The notes beneath the pieces are model-generated. The model was given only the letters and a program-made list of their open reading frames with translations. It did no database searches and had not been told where the DNA came from. This document shows, piece after piece, positions 10,601 to 15,472 of a stretch of DNA of 19,434 nucleotides (position 1 is the first letter of the stretch; each line of letters starts with the position of its first letter). The DNA lies in NCBI GenBank assembly GCA_002841685.1, contig PHAM01000035.1:1-19434 (forward strand), given 5' to 3'. The stretch comes from Elusimicrobia bacterium HGW-Elusimicrobia-2 (GTDB lineage Bacteria; CG03). The translations under genes and the position numbers were made by a program.

Positions 10601-13600
10601 ATTTAACTGTTTTGCGTAAGTTGAATCGATAACAAACTCATTCCCTCTTTGAGAAGATGGCTCGTATCCCTCAATCGGAATAAGCGCTGAGATCACACTT
10701 GAATAAGAGCTTGATTTGACTACGCTGTAAAGCCCGTTTGCTCCAGGCCCGAAATCCAATGTGGAAACCCTGTAGTAATATGTCACCCCTTCCTCAAGGC
10801 CTGTGTCTATATGAGATGAGGCGGGAGCGGAAACTTCAAAAGAATATTCATCGGCAAAATCGTAAGGAGTAGTTGAGTCCCTGTAAAAGACATATTTTTC
10901 TATATCTGTCGCGGTCGGCTCCGTCCATGACAAAGTAATTGCCCCGTATGTGGGAGCCGCCGAAAAATTTGAAATTATTGTCGGAACCAAGTCGCAGGCA
11001 GGCGCCGAACTCTTTGGATTAACTCCTCCCGAATTTGACCACGAAGACCAGTTATCGCCGTCCGAAACCTTTACCGCGAAATAGTAAGTCGTCCCTGCAT
11101 AAAGATTAGCCATGGTGTATGTGTGTTCCGTTCCCTGAGTTGTGTATGTTGTTGACTTTGAAACCGAATAGGTGTAATAGCCGTTGCTTATTACGGATGG
11201 ATAATTTGACGAAGTTATCGGATAAGTTGACGCTTTTATTTGGAGAGTCCCGTTTGTGATCCCTCCGCTCCACCCGTCATCGCCCGGAGCCGTCCATTTC
11301 AGATCCACTTCACCGTCGAGAGTACCTATCATCGCCGTCAGATTGTTTATCGCCGCCGGCGGAATCGTATCCGGCACAAATTCCATAAGTTCCGCATAAT
11401 CAACATACGCATTATTATTGTTATCTACGGATTCTTTCGCTTCAAACTCGACCGCCGCTCTCACCGTTCCCGCCGGAGCCGTCGTCGAGAAACTTATCTG
11501 CTGCCATGTATTAAAAGCATCAAGCGTTATATCGCCCGAGGCGTCTGTGTAAATCAGCCCTCCCGTACTGTTATACCAGCGAATATTTATCTGCAATTGA
11601 GCATCGGTTACAACCCCTCCTCCGCTCGCTTCCACAAATGCCCACGCAGAAGCCGCATATTGAGTCCCCGCTGCTGCGGTAGGCGTTGAAGAGACAATTC
11701 CTCTGCCGCTATATGCACTTGTAAGAGTTGCAAATTTGCAGGATTTAGAACCGGAATAACTTGTGTTTGCTATAACTATGCTGCTGGCTGTGCCGTCTTT
11801 TGTCCACATGGAAAAGTCAACGGGGTCTTCAAAGTCATAATTGTAGTCAGCTAAAAGATTTCCTGAAGGCGGCGCCCCAGCCGTTAACGTTGTAATCACC
11901 GTGTCAAAAGCGGTCATCGTGCTTATGCCGTTATACGCCCATACCCTGAAATAATAAGTCGTGCTCCCGCTCAAATCCGTCACAGCCGTCGTGTTCGCCG
12001 TGAGAGTTTGCGCATAATTGGCGGGCTGCGTCGTCACAAGAAGACTGAAATCAGAATATGTGGAATACGACAAACCGTAATGAGTATAACCGGGATTGCT
12101 GTTGACTTCCCAGGTTATCGTCACGCTTGAAGACCAAACTGCCGTACAAGTTGAATTTACGGGCGGATTCGCCAGCGTCCAGCTCGTCGTAACACTCGTC
12201 AGAGGAGAATATCCAGCCGTGTTTGTCGCCACAATAATTCTGTAATTGGAAGTGTTTACAGAAAGGCCCGTCTCAACCCAGAAAGTCGTACCCGCGGAAA
12301 GCCCCGCGATAACTGTTGCGGAAGTTGAATATCTTAGTATATAACCGCCCTCGCCAGTAACGTCCGTCCATGACCAGTTTATTGAACTTATACTCCGCCC
12401 GGTCCCCGCAAAACCCGTAGGAGCCGCAGGCGGCGCCGTACAAGGAAAGGCGTTCGTATATGCGTAAGCGCTTGAAATCACCGCGCTGAAAAGTCCGTCA
12501 GCGCCATCGCCCCAGTCATAGGTGGTTATCCTGTAATAATATGTGTTGAAATTGGTGAGGGGAGCCGTAGAGGGATAGGAATTCCATCCGGTATATCCCT
12601 GCGAGGAAAAAATAATACTACTGAAATCGCCAACCGGATGCGTTCCGAAAGATGAAACCTCCACTATGTAATAATCAACGTCAAAATTGGACGGCTCCGT
12701 CCAATTAACAGTTAACTGCCCGTCGGCGGGTACCGGCGCGCTCACCGTCACAATATCAGGTGCGAGGTCGCAGGCGGGAGCCGTGCTTTTTGTGTTCACG
12801 CCCGCGTATGACCACGAACTCCAATTCCCCGCGGCATCTTTCACTTTAATCGCGAAATAATAAGTCGTGCCCGGATAGAGCCCCGTCATTGTGTATGAAT
12901 GTTCCGTCGCCTGCGTGGAATAAGTTGTCGCCCCGCCTCTCAGATAAGTGTAATAGGGATTTTCCGCAATTGAATCAAAATTTGCCGATGTTATGCTATA
13001 TGTAGATGCAAGAATTTTGATCTCACCGCCCGAAATGCCGCCGCTCGTCCCGTCGTCGCCCGGCGCCGTCCATTTCAGATCAACTTTCCCGTCGTTTTTG
13101 CCGGAGACTATCATCGCCGTCAGATTACTCACCCCGCACGGCGGGATGGCTTCTAGTACTTCTATAAACTCCGCATCATCCAAATAAATCGCGCCGGAAG
13201 ACCCCACATCATCTTTGATATAAAGCCTAATACTACAAGAACACGCTCCCGCCGGCGGGACTATATCAGTATCCCCTAAATTCTGCCAGCCAGCCAAATC
13301 AACTGAATCGATGCCTATCTGAGGTGAGGTCAAGGCGGTACCGCTCGCATCGCCGGACGCATACCAGAAAATTCTCAAATAACCCTTTACCCCAGCAACA
13401 TTATCGTATATCTGCGCAGAAAAATCATAAACTTTTGAATCGCTTATCGTGACACCTGAAACGGTTCCCGTGCCAAGTGATTGATGCACATAGCTTGCCG
13501 TTGCATTATCGTCTATGCACTTTACCGAATAAGAACCACTGTTAATCTGTTCATCACTTGTTGCATAAGTGCCTGCGCCGAGGCCATAAATCGCCCAACT

Positions 13601-13750
13601 TGTCGGCGGCTGAACTCCTCCCACGCCGTCCGCCTCATAACCCGGATTGGTTAACAAATTTGCCGCGAAAGCGGGAACGGCGAAAAGCAGCAGCGAGAGA
13701 ACGGGAACTATCCTCATTTTCTTAGTGAGCCAATCTCCAATACTTTTCAT
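1352..13750 (-). CDS. Giant secreted FN3/lamin-tail/phospholipase-D mosaic surface protein (4132 aa)
   Basis: One open frame of 12.4 kb. Residues 1-30 are a signal peptide (MRIVPVLSLLLFAVPAFA/A). The chosen ATG at 13750 has a GGGAAG site and overlaps the upstream stop as ATGA; Met12 is an alternative start. Modules in order: carbohydrate-binding-like beta-sandwich 30-200; four FN3 203-622; second such sandwich 628-790; two FN3 791-1025; a 350-residue module at 1027-1373 and again at 1488-1835, each followed by an FN3; lamin-tail domain 1955-2125; two-HKD phospholipase-D region 2145-2465; then FN3 modules alternating with lamin-tail domains at 2722-2885, 3022-3215 and 3352-3535; two more FN3; a beta-rich part; and a secretion-type tail 4050-4132. 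Typical FN3 signatures are L.P.TTYYF and DLKWTAPGDDG. A DGVDNNGNGAVDEG loop near 2530-2545 looks metal-binding. Expected role: cell-surface or secreted phosphodiesterase, possibly a nuclease or adhesin. Substrate unknown. Domain limits are approximate. Confidence 0.85.
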   Translation of the reverse strand: MKSIGDWLTKKMRIVPVLSLLLFAVPAFAANLLTNPGYEADGVGGVQPPTSWAIYGLGAGTYATSDEQINSGSYSVKCIDDNATASYVHQSLGTGTVSGVTISDSKVYDFSAQIYDNVAGVKGYLRIFWYASGDASGTALTSPQIGIDSVDLAGWQNLGDTDIVPPAGACSCSIRLYIKDDVGSSGAIYLDDAEFIEVLEAIPPCGVSNLTAMIVSGKNDGKVDLKWTAPGDDGTSGGISGGEIKILASTYSITSANFDSIAENPYYTYLRGGATTYSTQATEHSYTMTGLYPGTTYYFAIKVKDAAGNWSSWSYAGVNTKSTAPACDLAPDIVTVSAPVPADGQLTVNWTEPSNFDVDYYIVEVSSFGTHPVGDFSSIIFSSQGYTGWNSYPSTAPLTNFNTYYYRITTYDWGDGADGLFSAVISSAYAYTNAFPCTAPPAAPTGFAGTGRSISSINWSWTDVTGEGGYILRYSTSATVIAGLSAGTTFWVETGLSVNTSNYRIIVATNTAGYSPLTSVTTSWTLANPPVNSTCTAVWSSSVTITWEVNSNPGYTHYGLSYSTYSDFSLLVTTQPANYAQTLTANTTAVTDLSGSTTYYFRVWAYNGISTMTAFDTVITTLTAGAPPSGNLLADYNYDFEDPVDFSMWTKDGTASSIVIANTSYSGSKSCKFATLTSAYSGRGIVSSTPTAAAGTQYAASAWAFVEASGGGVVTDAQLQINIRWYNSTGGLIYTDASGDITLDAFNTWQQISFSTTAPAGTVRAAVEFEAKESVDNNNNAYVDYAELMEFVPDTIPPAAINNLTAMIGTLDGEVDLKWTAPGDDGWSGGITNGTLQIKASTYPITSSNYPSVISNGYYTYSVSKSTTYTTQGTEHTYTMANLYAGTTYYFAVKVSDGDNWSSWSNSGGVNPKSSAPACDLVPTIISNFSAAPTYGAITLSWTEPTATDIEKYVFYRDSTTPYDFADEYSFEVSAPASSHIDTGLEEGVTYYYRVSTLDFGPGANGLYSVVKSSSYSSVISALIPIEGYEPSSQRGNEFVIDSTYAKQLNNLNEAFSYRFIAQNNRMLEKVYLYGYRTGSGAYYTLGIETNDAATGKPSGYYAWSGSSAIFVNTIFTTGSNWSGEIALLNSGALSVGTTYHIVVRYKENVDAANYISLYYTSSKNEKWVNGLTSNDYRTAMRGYSGAWADLQAEPVYILSYSDSSFEGNPYSVLYSATYDKIFGLQYAGEDFTLTQDEKINSLNVYIARNGSPADHLYYRLETTASVLISSGIVISSSSARTSMNEDKFYWKTGVLLSSKTLSAGDYRLYFVSTGSVDDSNCYAVNCIGHYTDPSSGAETYDGTNSVFTFSPGGGDAWYKRSYQDIGFLIVFDETPPADIDSLAAAAGKSYGTADLTWTSPGDDLNSGKLVNGSFEIRYSTSNDSFATNYFTETMAANCSPFEAQSYTVGNLQGGEVYYFAVITKDEADNSSGISNIVSQAAQSDAVFDIIGNKFAVEGSGGVYNIDAEDKKVSYRFTAQNSKTVNTIHVYMGETGSKIRFDVRLENDSNGSPGGLAWAGAENWFETDNSGNWHDIILTTPGEIVKGRTYHIVTQYREVNPGWAGLVSIDDKNKVYPRGTKPRNEEWINGILNPDRYSRYYNGSAWSDEGTYSEPVYVLEFDDGTSEGNPYYSGSSASGNAYEENRPGEKINVLTTQNINGARIYIKETGNAVDHLFYALYNISDGLEVVSGTAAYKTELTDSFQWWDVPFRSTYTLTAGKSYRFYLYSPLSLDTNNCYKISDLNTGNTGEPVFTSITFGGADTCFTKSADSGATWNNNDGKDLTYQFAYDKFPPADIDDVSAKAGPTKGSVYLSWTSPCEDNNDPSSGSVTEYEVKYATKSFGYSDWNSSFVHTVAASSIPSPYSPGSKQTMSITTGLTPGSTYYFRLRAVDDMLNFVMDVTFPQASSLAQPIQEVDHIVISEFSTGGVSSTRNEFVEIYNPLAFDVDISGYELRYASADNVQPESAWYSCTVPDGTILKPNGFYLFGSSYYDYAIPYNTKFTEAISNAGGHFCVYDSANEVMDRVRWGVLTTTTTMEGTAVSTASWVKGGSYKRNLSTPSACDTDENSADFSFAVRAQPDNFLSPAQPDETWPSFIAPAEERIEFFFTARNFSAPDIKQQLVNLIDRAASHVYMTIYTLTAPEVITALNNAADRGVIVRLIVDDYTTDSANTDIADELSDNVKWTVNDEKLNADDSYIMHDKIAVIDGNTVYTGSTNFTYGGFGPQDNNSVVLVSTALAKNYEEEFREMWSGYYKGYKKNSPVTSMTIASAEVKNYFSPQNSPVENVFPDLAASAKESVLFSIFTFTHKTLGNKFYDLHQGGIVVNGIFDRFMTANPNTSGIYGVGTGDGLDLNGKGMRVRKKSGLSGDIMHNKVMIIDQEKIVTGSTNWTPAGGKYNDENTVVITDKRLARQFVKYFKNLWSYTSDEDGTEDVEENTTAPRAISGISAYNTGTKAIALQWTKTTETDFSRYYIFVSSLPISPIKISDGVDNNGNGAVDEGNVADGNLIPETVVTNPSGTGVVVRTCGGDSLVPGTAYYFAVLQTDKSANESYCAPLSTAGPVVATTQPDTAAPAAIADLTVVSGSNYGEIILSWTASGDDGNTGIASEYDIRRATFAITSASFSAAARLSNVPLPLPSGTAESLTVQNMYPGRMYYFALKVLDESGLSSAISNTAGAFPKSQPVVINEFIYDAVGTDTGKEWIELFNYSTFSVSLQGWSVEKANSEDWSAATTLFTISDKSVSGESYFLCAQSGLGSTLGADFYLDGADEWKDSAGLNNSSKCGVRLKDNLGNIIDYVGYNWASGLAENNSPVGPATAPKSISRKTAGTDTNDNYADFEVLAAPTPTPSAGPDTNPPEKVDTLSSLTGSSAGEITLSWKAPADIANTGLKVNNNIFAGYILKFATIPVAGLGTTAWWKIAEEYIQQWPVASTDAAETQTLHLRPGTTYYFLIKTYDGSYNQNVSDFSNSCSAKALEGNVGSSIRINEIAPAQYSSDGSDWIEFYNAGSTVNIFGFEVYEAYTSTVSYMEKVEGNWTFPAGDYLVLRFNQTRNMTVPRQTGARSWELFTDNAGLVSADNVIILKDSAGGWIDAVCYADRSSSLSGTSKFREAYNGAIQAGQWSGILATGDNDAVVEKYCAPSVYLSRGRSIARDENSTDGINPEHKNWYLSKSVTRGVANPSPDISAPAQISDFSVATGINRGTVRMSWAAPGNDAAAGSAAGYVVRYGVSPITDNEGFDRASNLNVVSKEAQSDAFYWIPQASGSSEVYIAGGLNPGGTYYFVIVAEDETLNRGGLSNGVSAMASSAIGSNVRINEVVSLDAAAQDWVELYFTQSVDITDWAVYNIASGEDDEALVKTFSQVDVSTGDYLVLNLNESGTDETSAKGSNGFWDVYGDYDLKGFEGLVILRDASGNIVDFVAYSQSVAPDWDALWADAVEFNQWSPEQASVSNAVDWSAGTSAKSIARDEVSADTDDTGAASSDWYVVGYTKGSKNKVSAPYPISYISALAGSVDGEVQLSWIAPSDAAGYEVRYATYPTLITNYASEAWWNSVGAVKGFQGSVFFTASSSSTLDQGIETKVVTGLYPERDFYFCVKVQDYAGNVSSISTHASIYLSDSTPPLLEKAIPSWVRSSVSSSSDTVSIFWQPGPSDVVTYFIERKIGAEFSIPDTYTDAVSTAGTSLTLNLLKGTTYTFRISAIDYAGKTSTTTLGDAGWLKITVYCDYAFPTISALPNAAHMKGNDFKFNFTLSDSNGIQALAAVTPRMSYYRSGTAITEIVAVKPVVEGGTNFTTYSGTFTVPASFVSGGNFSYFVEYGDYASRSTRTPTINVTVSSSQTFTWAASTTPYRLTDGNALDGETSIVLGAVDGTTPSSLKITQTFIPSSADWPSFPAGTSGERVDVNVNAGMPVMCWDIDPKDADGYDMNVTFANPVSITLLYLERDGVVFSSCTATAAVESRLKAYFLDERNHIWRYIGGTQNTTVNTLAFNFPHLSRFALFAATTGEIKPVQRFLTAITPVDFASATKVIIYDPRGRKVVTLTTGSPLVWYGADRETSAAVPASQMVESGAYIYESTGAGGAKATGVIIVVK
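6356..7318 (-). other. Two-HKD phospholipase-D-fold catalytic region inside the giant protein
   Basis: Residues about 2145-2465. Two complete HKD motifs of the form H-x-K-x4-D-x6-G-S-x-N are visible: HDKIAVIDGNTVYTGSTN with H2242, K2244 and D2249, and HNKVMIIDQEKIVTGSTN with H2414, K2416 and D2421. Each half also has the strand-helix opening expected for this fold (VYMTIYTLTAPEVITAL and VLFSIFTFTHKTLGNKF). The motifs are 172 residues apart, so one polypeptide can build the shared two-histidine active site. Superfamily members include phospholipases, cardiolipin synthases and DNA/RNA phosphodiesterases. The nearby lamin-tail domains and a secreted context would fit an extracellular nuclease, but the substrate cannot be told from the motifs. 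Confidence 0.85.
8246..9289 (-). repeat. 350-residue module, copy 2, in the giant protein
   Basis: Residues about 1488-1835. It matches copy 1 (9632-10672) segment by segment: VSYRFTAQN against FSYRFIAQN, TYHIVTQYRE against TYHIVVRYKE, NEEWINGI against NEKWVNGL, SEPVYVLEF against AEPVYILSY, EGNPY in both, and AVDHLFYALY against PADHLYYRLE. Each copy itself has two similar halves that could be paired beta-sandwiches. I cannot name the family firmly; choice-of-anchor-type modules are the nearest pattern I know. Confidence 0.75.
9632..10672 (-). repeat. 350-residue module, copy 1, in the giant protein
   Basis: Residues about 1027-1373; partner of the copy at 8246-9289 and separated from it by one FN3 module (1377-1485). 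The similarity is clear in protein but strongly diverged, so the duplication is old. Aromatic and glycine positions are kept, which suggests both copies fold. Confidence 0.75.
10685..11869 (-). repeat. [beta-sandwich]-FN3-FN3 block, copy 2
   Basis: Residues about 628-1022. The second sandwich module (NLLADYNYDFEDP...) is followed by an FN3 pair that parallels residues 30-436: GEVDLKWTAPGDDGWSGG against GKVDLKWTAPGDDGTSGG, TEHTYTMANLYAGTTYYF against TEHSYTMTGLYPGTTYYF, and KSSAPACDLVP against KSTAPACDLAP. This points to duplication of a three-module unit. Confidence 0.75.
12443..13663 (-). repeat. [beta-sandwich]-FN3-FN3 block, copy 1
   Basis: Residues about 30-436, at the N-terminus right after the signal peptide. 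The opening NLLTNPGYEADG, the later SGSYSVKC strand and the AIYLDDAEF ending are typical of CBM4/9-like jelly rolls. The following two FN3 modules match those of copy 2. Confidence 0.75.
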
Positions 13751-14325
13751 CGCTTCCCTTTTTTAATCGTATGCTTGAGCTTCATCACCGCAAAGTTAAG
13801 TTCTATCGTTGTCTCGCTGCCAAAAACACTTAACCCCTCATCAAAAATTTCCGTTATCAGGCCGCCACTTTTCTGCATGAGAGATTTTTGTGTTTCCTTG
13901 TCTTTGTTTACAGAAAGTTCCTTTATATTTTTGGTAAGCTGCCGGAGCTTTGAGAATGTTTCTATAATCGCTATTGTCGTCTGCGTCGCTGCCTGACTTT
14001 TTAAAATCGTTGCCAACATATAAAGACCTTTCTCAGTAAACACTTTTGGCTTAACCCTGGTTTTGGTAAATTTTGCGGTGGAAAATTTACACCGCAAATA
14101 TTCAAGTTCGTCTTTATTGAGTTCATAAATATAGCTGACAGGAAATTTATCAGGATTGTTTTTAACGGCTTTGTTGATATCCCTTGTTTGTACTCCATAA
14201 AGTTCCGCTAAATCACTATCCAGAATCACCTTCTGCCCTTTCAAATCCATAATTCTGCTTTCAATTTTGTCAATCGGCAGGAATCTGCTCCGCCGCGGAT
14301 TCCTGATTATCTTTTTATTTTTCAA
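13747..14325 (-). CDS. ORF6N-domain DNA-binding protein (paralogue B)
   Basis: 192 residues. The ORF6N domain covers about 20-130: IESRIMDLKGQKVILDSDLA, ELYGVQTRDINKAVKNNPDKF, LNKDELEYLRCKFSTAKF, then VFTEKGLYMLATIL. The rest (KLRQLTKNIKELSVNKDKE and onward) is helical. The start is a TTG at 14325 overlapping the TGA of the preceding ORF6N gene (TTGA). Its own TGA overlaps the ATG of the giant gene (ATGA), so it sits in a tightly coupled string. ORF6N domains occur in phage antirepressor and KilA-N-type proteins and are thought to bind DNA. This copy belongs to a different subgroup from the other two here (FTEKGLYMLA instead of FTEQG-AMLS, longer tail). A regulatory role on its own string of genes is possible but unproven. 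Confidence 0.8.
   Translation of the reverse strand: MKNKKIIRNPRRSRFLPIDKIESRIMDLKGQKVILDSDLAELYGVQTRDINKAVKNNPDKFPVSYIYELNKDELEYLRCKFSTAKFTKTRVKPKVFTEKGLYMLATILKSQAATQTTIAIIETFSKLRQLTKNIKELSVNKDKETQKSLMQKSGGLITEIFDEGLSVFGSETTIELNFAVMKLKHTIKKGKR
14072..14098. repeat. 27-base palindrome inside ORF6N paralogue B
   Basis: Left arm TTTGCGGTG, right arm CACCGCAAA, with a further AAA/TTT pairing around a central A at 14085. Twelve of 13 base pairs match. It encodes LRCKFSTA and the centre is the first base of codon 81, the aligned equivalent of the palindrome centres in the two other ORF6N genes. Confidence 0.8.
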
Positions 14326-14333
14326 AATCCCAT
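14318..14333 (-). repeat. Junction repeat ATGGGATTTTGAAAAA, copy 1
   Basis: The minus strand reads ATGGGATTTTGAAAAA at the end of paralogue A: codons M-G-F-stop, with TTG overlapping TGA to start the next gene. The same 16 bases occur at 15538-15553 and 16817-16832. Confidence 0.85.
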
Positions 14334-14807
14334 TTTCCCCTTCGGTTTCACCGACGGCGGCAATAACAGCTTATTTATTACCCCGAATATCGTTTTTATC
14401 TGCGTGTCATGTTCCTCAAGTTTTTTCAACACATCTTTATGCGTCGCTAAATATTCCCGCACCTTCACAAAAGTTCGCATTATCGCGATATTAACGGATA
14501 TTGCTCTATCACTATTAAGAACGCCTGAAAGCATTGCAATGCCCTGTTCCGTGAACACATATGGGAAATATCGTCTGCCTCCTCTCTTTGAGGTCGCAAC
14601 TTGCGACCTCAAATTCTCAAATTCCTTTTTAGCCATTTGAAACATAAAATCATCGGGAAACCGCTTAATATTTCTCTTAATCTGTTCTACCAATCTTTTT
14701 GTCTCCACTCCATAGAGTTTTGCCAAATCCCTATCAAGCATAACTTTTTGCCCTCTAATAAGATAAATCTTATTGGCAATAATTTCAACAGGCACTAAAT
14801 TACTCAT
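14322..14807 (-). CDS. ORF6N-domain DNA-binding protein (paralogue A)
   Basis: 161 residues. The ORF6N domain covers about 5-115: VEIIANKIYLIRGQKVMLDR, DLAKLYGVETKRLVEQIKRN, KRFPDDFMFQMAKKEFENLR, then YVFTEQGIAMLSGVLNSDRA. A short helical region follows (HKDVLKKLEEHDTQIKTIF), and the end is LLLPPSVKPKGKMGF. The tail motif P.KPK...GF is usual in this family. The ATG at 14807 overlaps the stop of a 38-codon leader ORF, and a GGGAGG ribosome site 8 bases upstream lies in a hairpin. The stop overlaps the TTG of paralogue B. Members are phage- or mobile-element-associated putative DNA-binding proteins. The partner or target here is unknown. Confidence 0.85.
   Translation of the reverse strand: MSNLVPVEIIANKIYLIRGQKVMLDRDLAKLYGVETKRLVEQIKRNIKRFPDDFMFQMAKKEFENLRSQVATSKRGGRRYFPYVFTEQGIAMLSGVLNSDRAISVNIAIMRTFVKVREYLATHKDVLKKLEEHDTQIKTIFGVINKLLLPPSVKPKGKMGF
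14587..14613. repeat. Perfect 27-base palindrome inside ORF6N paralogue A
   Basis: Left arm TTTGAGGTCGCAA, central C at 14600, right arm TTGCGACCTCAAA: 13 of 13 pairs. It encodes LRSQVATS and the centre is the first base of codon 70. A chance perfect 13-base arm with one central base is expected about 3 in 10,000 windows of this size, assuming equal base use. Confidence 0.9.
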
Positions 14808-14920
14808 AGGGAGCGCCTCCCTGAAGCGAAGGCGGGGACGGCGAAAAGCAAAAGAAAGATTGCGATAGGAACCGTCCCTATTGCCCGCAGTTTTCCCAAT
14901 TTCTCAAAAATTCTCATCAT
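14804..14920 (-). CDS. 38-residue signal-peptide-like leader ORF upstream of ORF6N paralogue A
   Basis: ATG at 14920 (a second ATG follows at once) to TGA at 14804-14806, which overlaps the ATG of the ORF6N gene as ATGA. The peptide starts MMRIFEKLGKLRAIGTVP, then has a hydrophobic core IAIFLLLFAVPAFA and ends SGRRSL. Residues 1-32 would be a good Sec signal peptide. The core shares LLLFAVPAFA with the giant protein's signal peptide, and the DNA is nearly identical there (CTTTTCGCCGT.CCCGC.TTCGC). It may be the cut-off 5' end of a secreted-protein gene interrupted by ORF6N genes, or a true leader peptide that opens the hairpin over the next ribosome site. A 27-base repeat lies in its frame. 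I see no strong ribosome site of its own, so translation is not proven. Confidence 0.5.
   Translation of the reverse strand: MMRIFEKLGKLRAIGTVPIAIFLLLFAVPAFASGRRSL
14808..14822 (-). promoter_or_regulatory. Hairpin covering the ribosome site of ORF6N paralogue A
   Basis: The minus strand reads AGGGAG-GCG-CTCCCT directly before the ATG at 14807. The first arm and loop contain GGGAGG, a good Shine-Dalgarno sequence 8 bases from the ATG, and the second arm pairs with it. A ribosome finishing the leader ORF would melt the stem, which fits translational coupling. Seen in sequence; regulation is inferred. Confidence 0.55.
14865..14891. repeat. 27-base direct repeat, copy 1
   Basis: Exact match to 15493-15519, same orientation. 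The core ATAGGAACCGTCCCTAT is an imperfect palindrome with 7 of 8 pairs. Copies flank the hicBA pair. On the minus strand the repeat encodes LRAIGTVP within the leader ORF. AGGGACGGTTCC-type sequences are common dispersed (REP-like) repeats in several bacterial phyla, from general knowledge. Confidence 0.8.
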
Positions 14921-14944
14921 CTAAATTTTATCATCTTTGCCAAA

Positions 14945-15172
14945 TCATAATAACTTCAAAAAATCTTCCACCGTTAATCCGGATTTCCTAATAATCGAGC
15001 GCAAGGTTCCCTTTGCCAATTCTTTGTGAGCCGGAACAATTACCGTATTCGTTTTTCCCTCTTCAAGCTTTTGCAGTGCAATGTGACTGCCTGATTGCCT
15101 TACCTTTTTGAATCCCTTTTTATTCAATGCCCCTATTACTTCATCAGCGGAAATAATCGGCAATTTTACCAT
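14945..15172 (-). CDS. hicA: HicA-family mRNA interferase toxin
   Basis: 75 residues with the full HicA pattern: ISADEVIGALNKKGFKKVRQ, the catalytic histidine in SGSH (about residue 30), then NTVIVPAHKELAKGTLRSII and a final helix GLTVEDFLKLL. HicA is a small double-stranded-RNA-binding-fold ribonuclease that cuts mRNA and is held inactive by HicB. The ATG at 15172 overlaps the HicB stop by one base (TAATG), so antitoxin is made first and the toxin is translationally coupled. Length is normal for the family (about 60-85). All key residues seem intact, so an active toxin is likely. Confidence 0.92.
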   Translation of the reverse strand: MVKLPIISADEVIGALNKKGFKKVRQSGSHIALQKLEEGKTNTVIVPAHKELAKGTLRSIIRKSGLTVEDFLKLL

Positions 15173-15402
15173 TATCCGGCAACCGCAATTTCAAAAGTGC
15201 TTATCAGCGGAGGCATAGTCAGGGAAACCATATCCTTTATCTCTTCTTTTGAAGCCGTCTGAAAATATAGTTTTACCGCTTCTTTTAAATTCGCAGATGC
15301 TTCTTCAACAGTTTTCCCCTGACTTGCAATATCCAGCTCGGGACAGAGCGAAACATACCATTCCCCTTCTTTTTCAATTATCATGGAAAACTTGTAGGAC
15401 AT
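15172..15402 (-). CDS. hicB: HicB-family antitoxin, short form
   Basis: 76 residues matching the HicB partial RNase-H-like fold: FSMIIEKEGEWYVSLCPELD, IASQGKTVEEASANLKEAVK, then a tail ending STFEIAVAG. It precedes hicA and neutralises it by direct binding. A GGGAGG ribosome site at 15411-15416 lies 8 bases before the ATG at 15402. No helix-turn-helix or ribbon-helix-helix domain follows, so this short form may not repress its own promoter unaided, unlike longer HicB proteins. An extended -10 promoter lies upstream at about 15464-15472. The pair is flanked by exact 27-base direct repeats. Confidence 0.9.
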   Translation of the reverse strand: MSYKFSMIIEKEGEWYVSLCPELDIASQGKTVEEASANLKEAVKLYFQTASKEEIKDMVSLTMPPLISTFEIAVAG

Positions 15403-15463
15403 AAACCTTACCTCCCGTTGAGCTGCGCTTCTTTCACTTCAATCAAAAATTATCGCTGAATCA

Positions 15464-15472
15464 ATTATAGCA
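15464..15472 (-). promoter_or_regulatory. Extended -10 promoter for hicBA
   Basis: The minus strand reads TGC-TATAAT: a perfect -10 hexamer with the TGn extension, about 62 bases before the hicB ATG. No good -35 is seen, which an extended -10 can tolerate. Transcription would start near 15457. It lies just downstream of the second copy of the 27-base repeat. Confidence 0.55.

Noticed and set aside
11240-11689. 149-codon plus-strand frame opposite the giant gene
   Set aside because: Extremely Arg/Ile-rich shadow of the repeated FN3 coding sequence; no domain signature and no ribosome site.
1352-13750. The 12.4 kb frame as several genes fused by an assembly error
   Set aside because: Module linkers and codon phase run evenly throughout, there is one signal peptide at the start and one sorting-type tail at the end, and module duplications span the interior.
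14921-14990. A promoter just upstream of the leader ORF (TATGAT and TAAAAT hexamers)
   Set aside because: Both sit in AT-rich sequence without a usable -35 or TG extension, so they are no better than chance.
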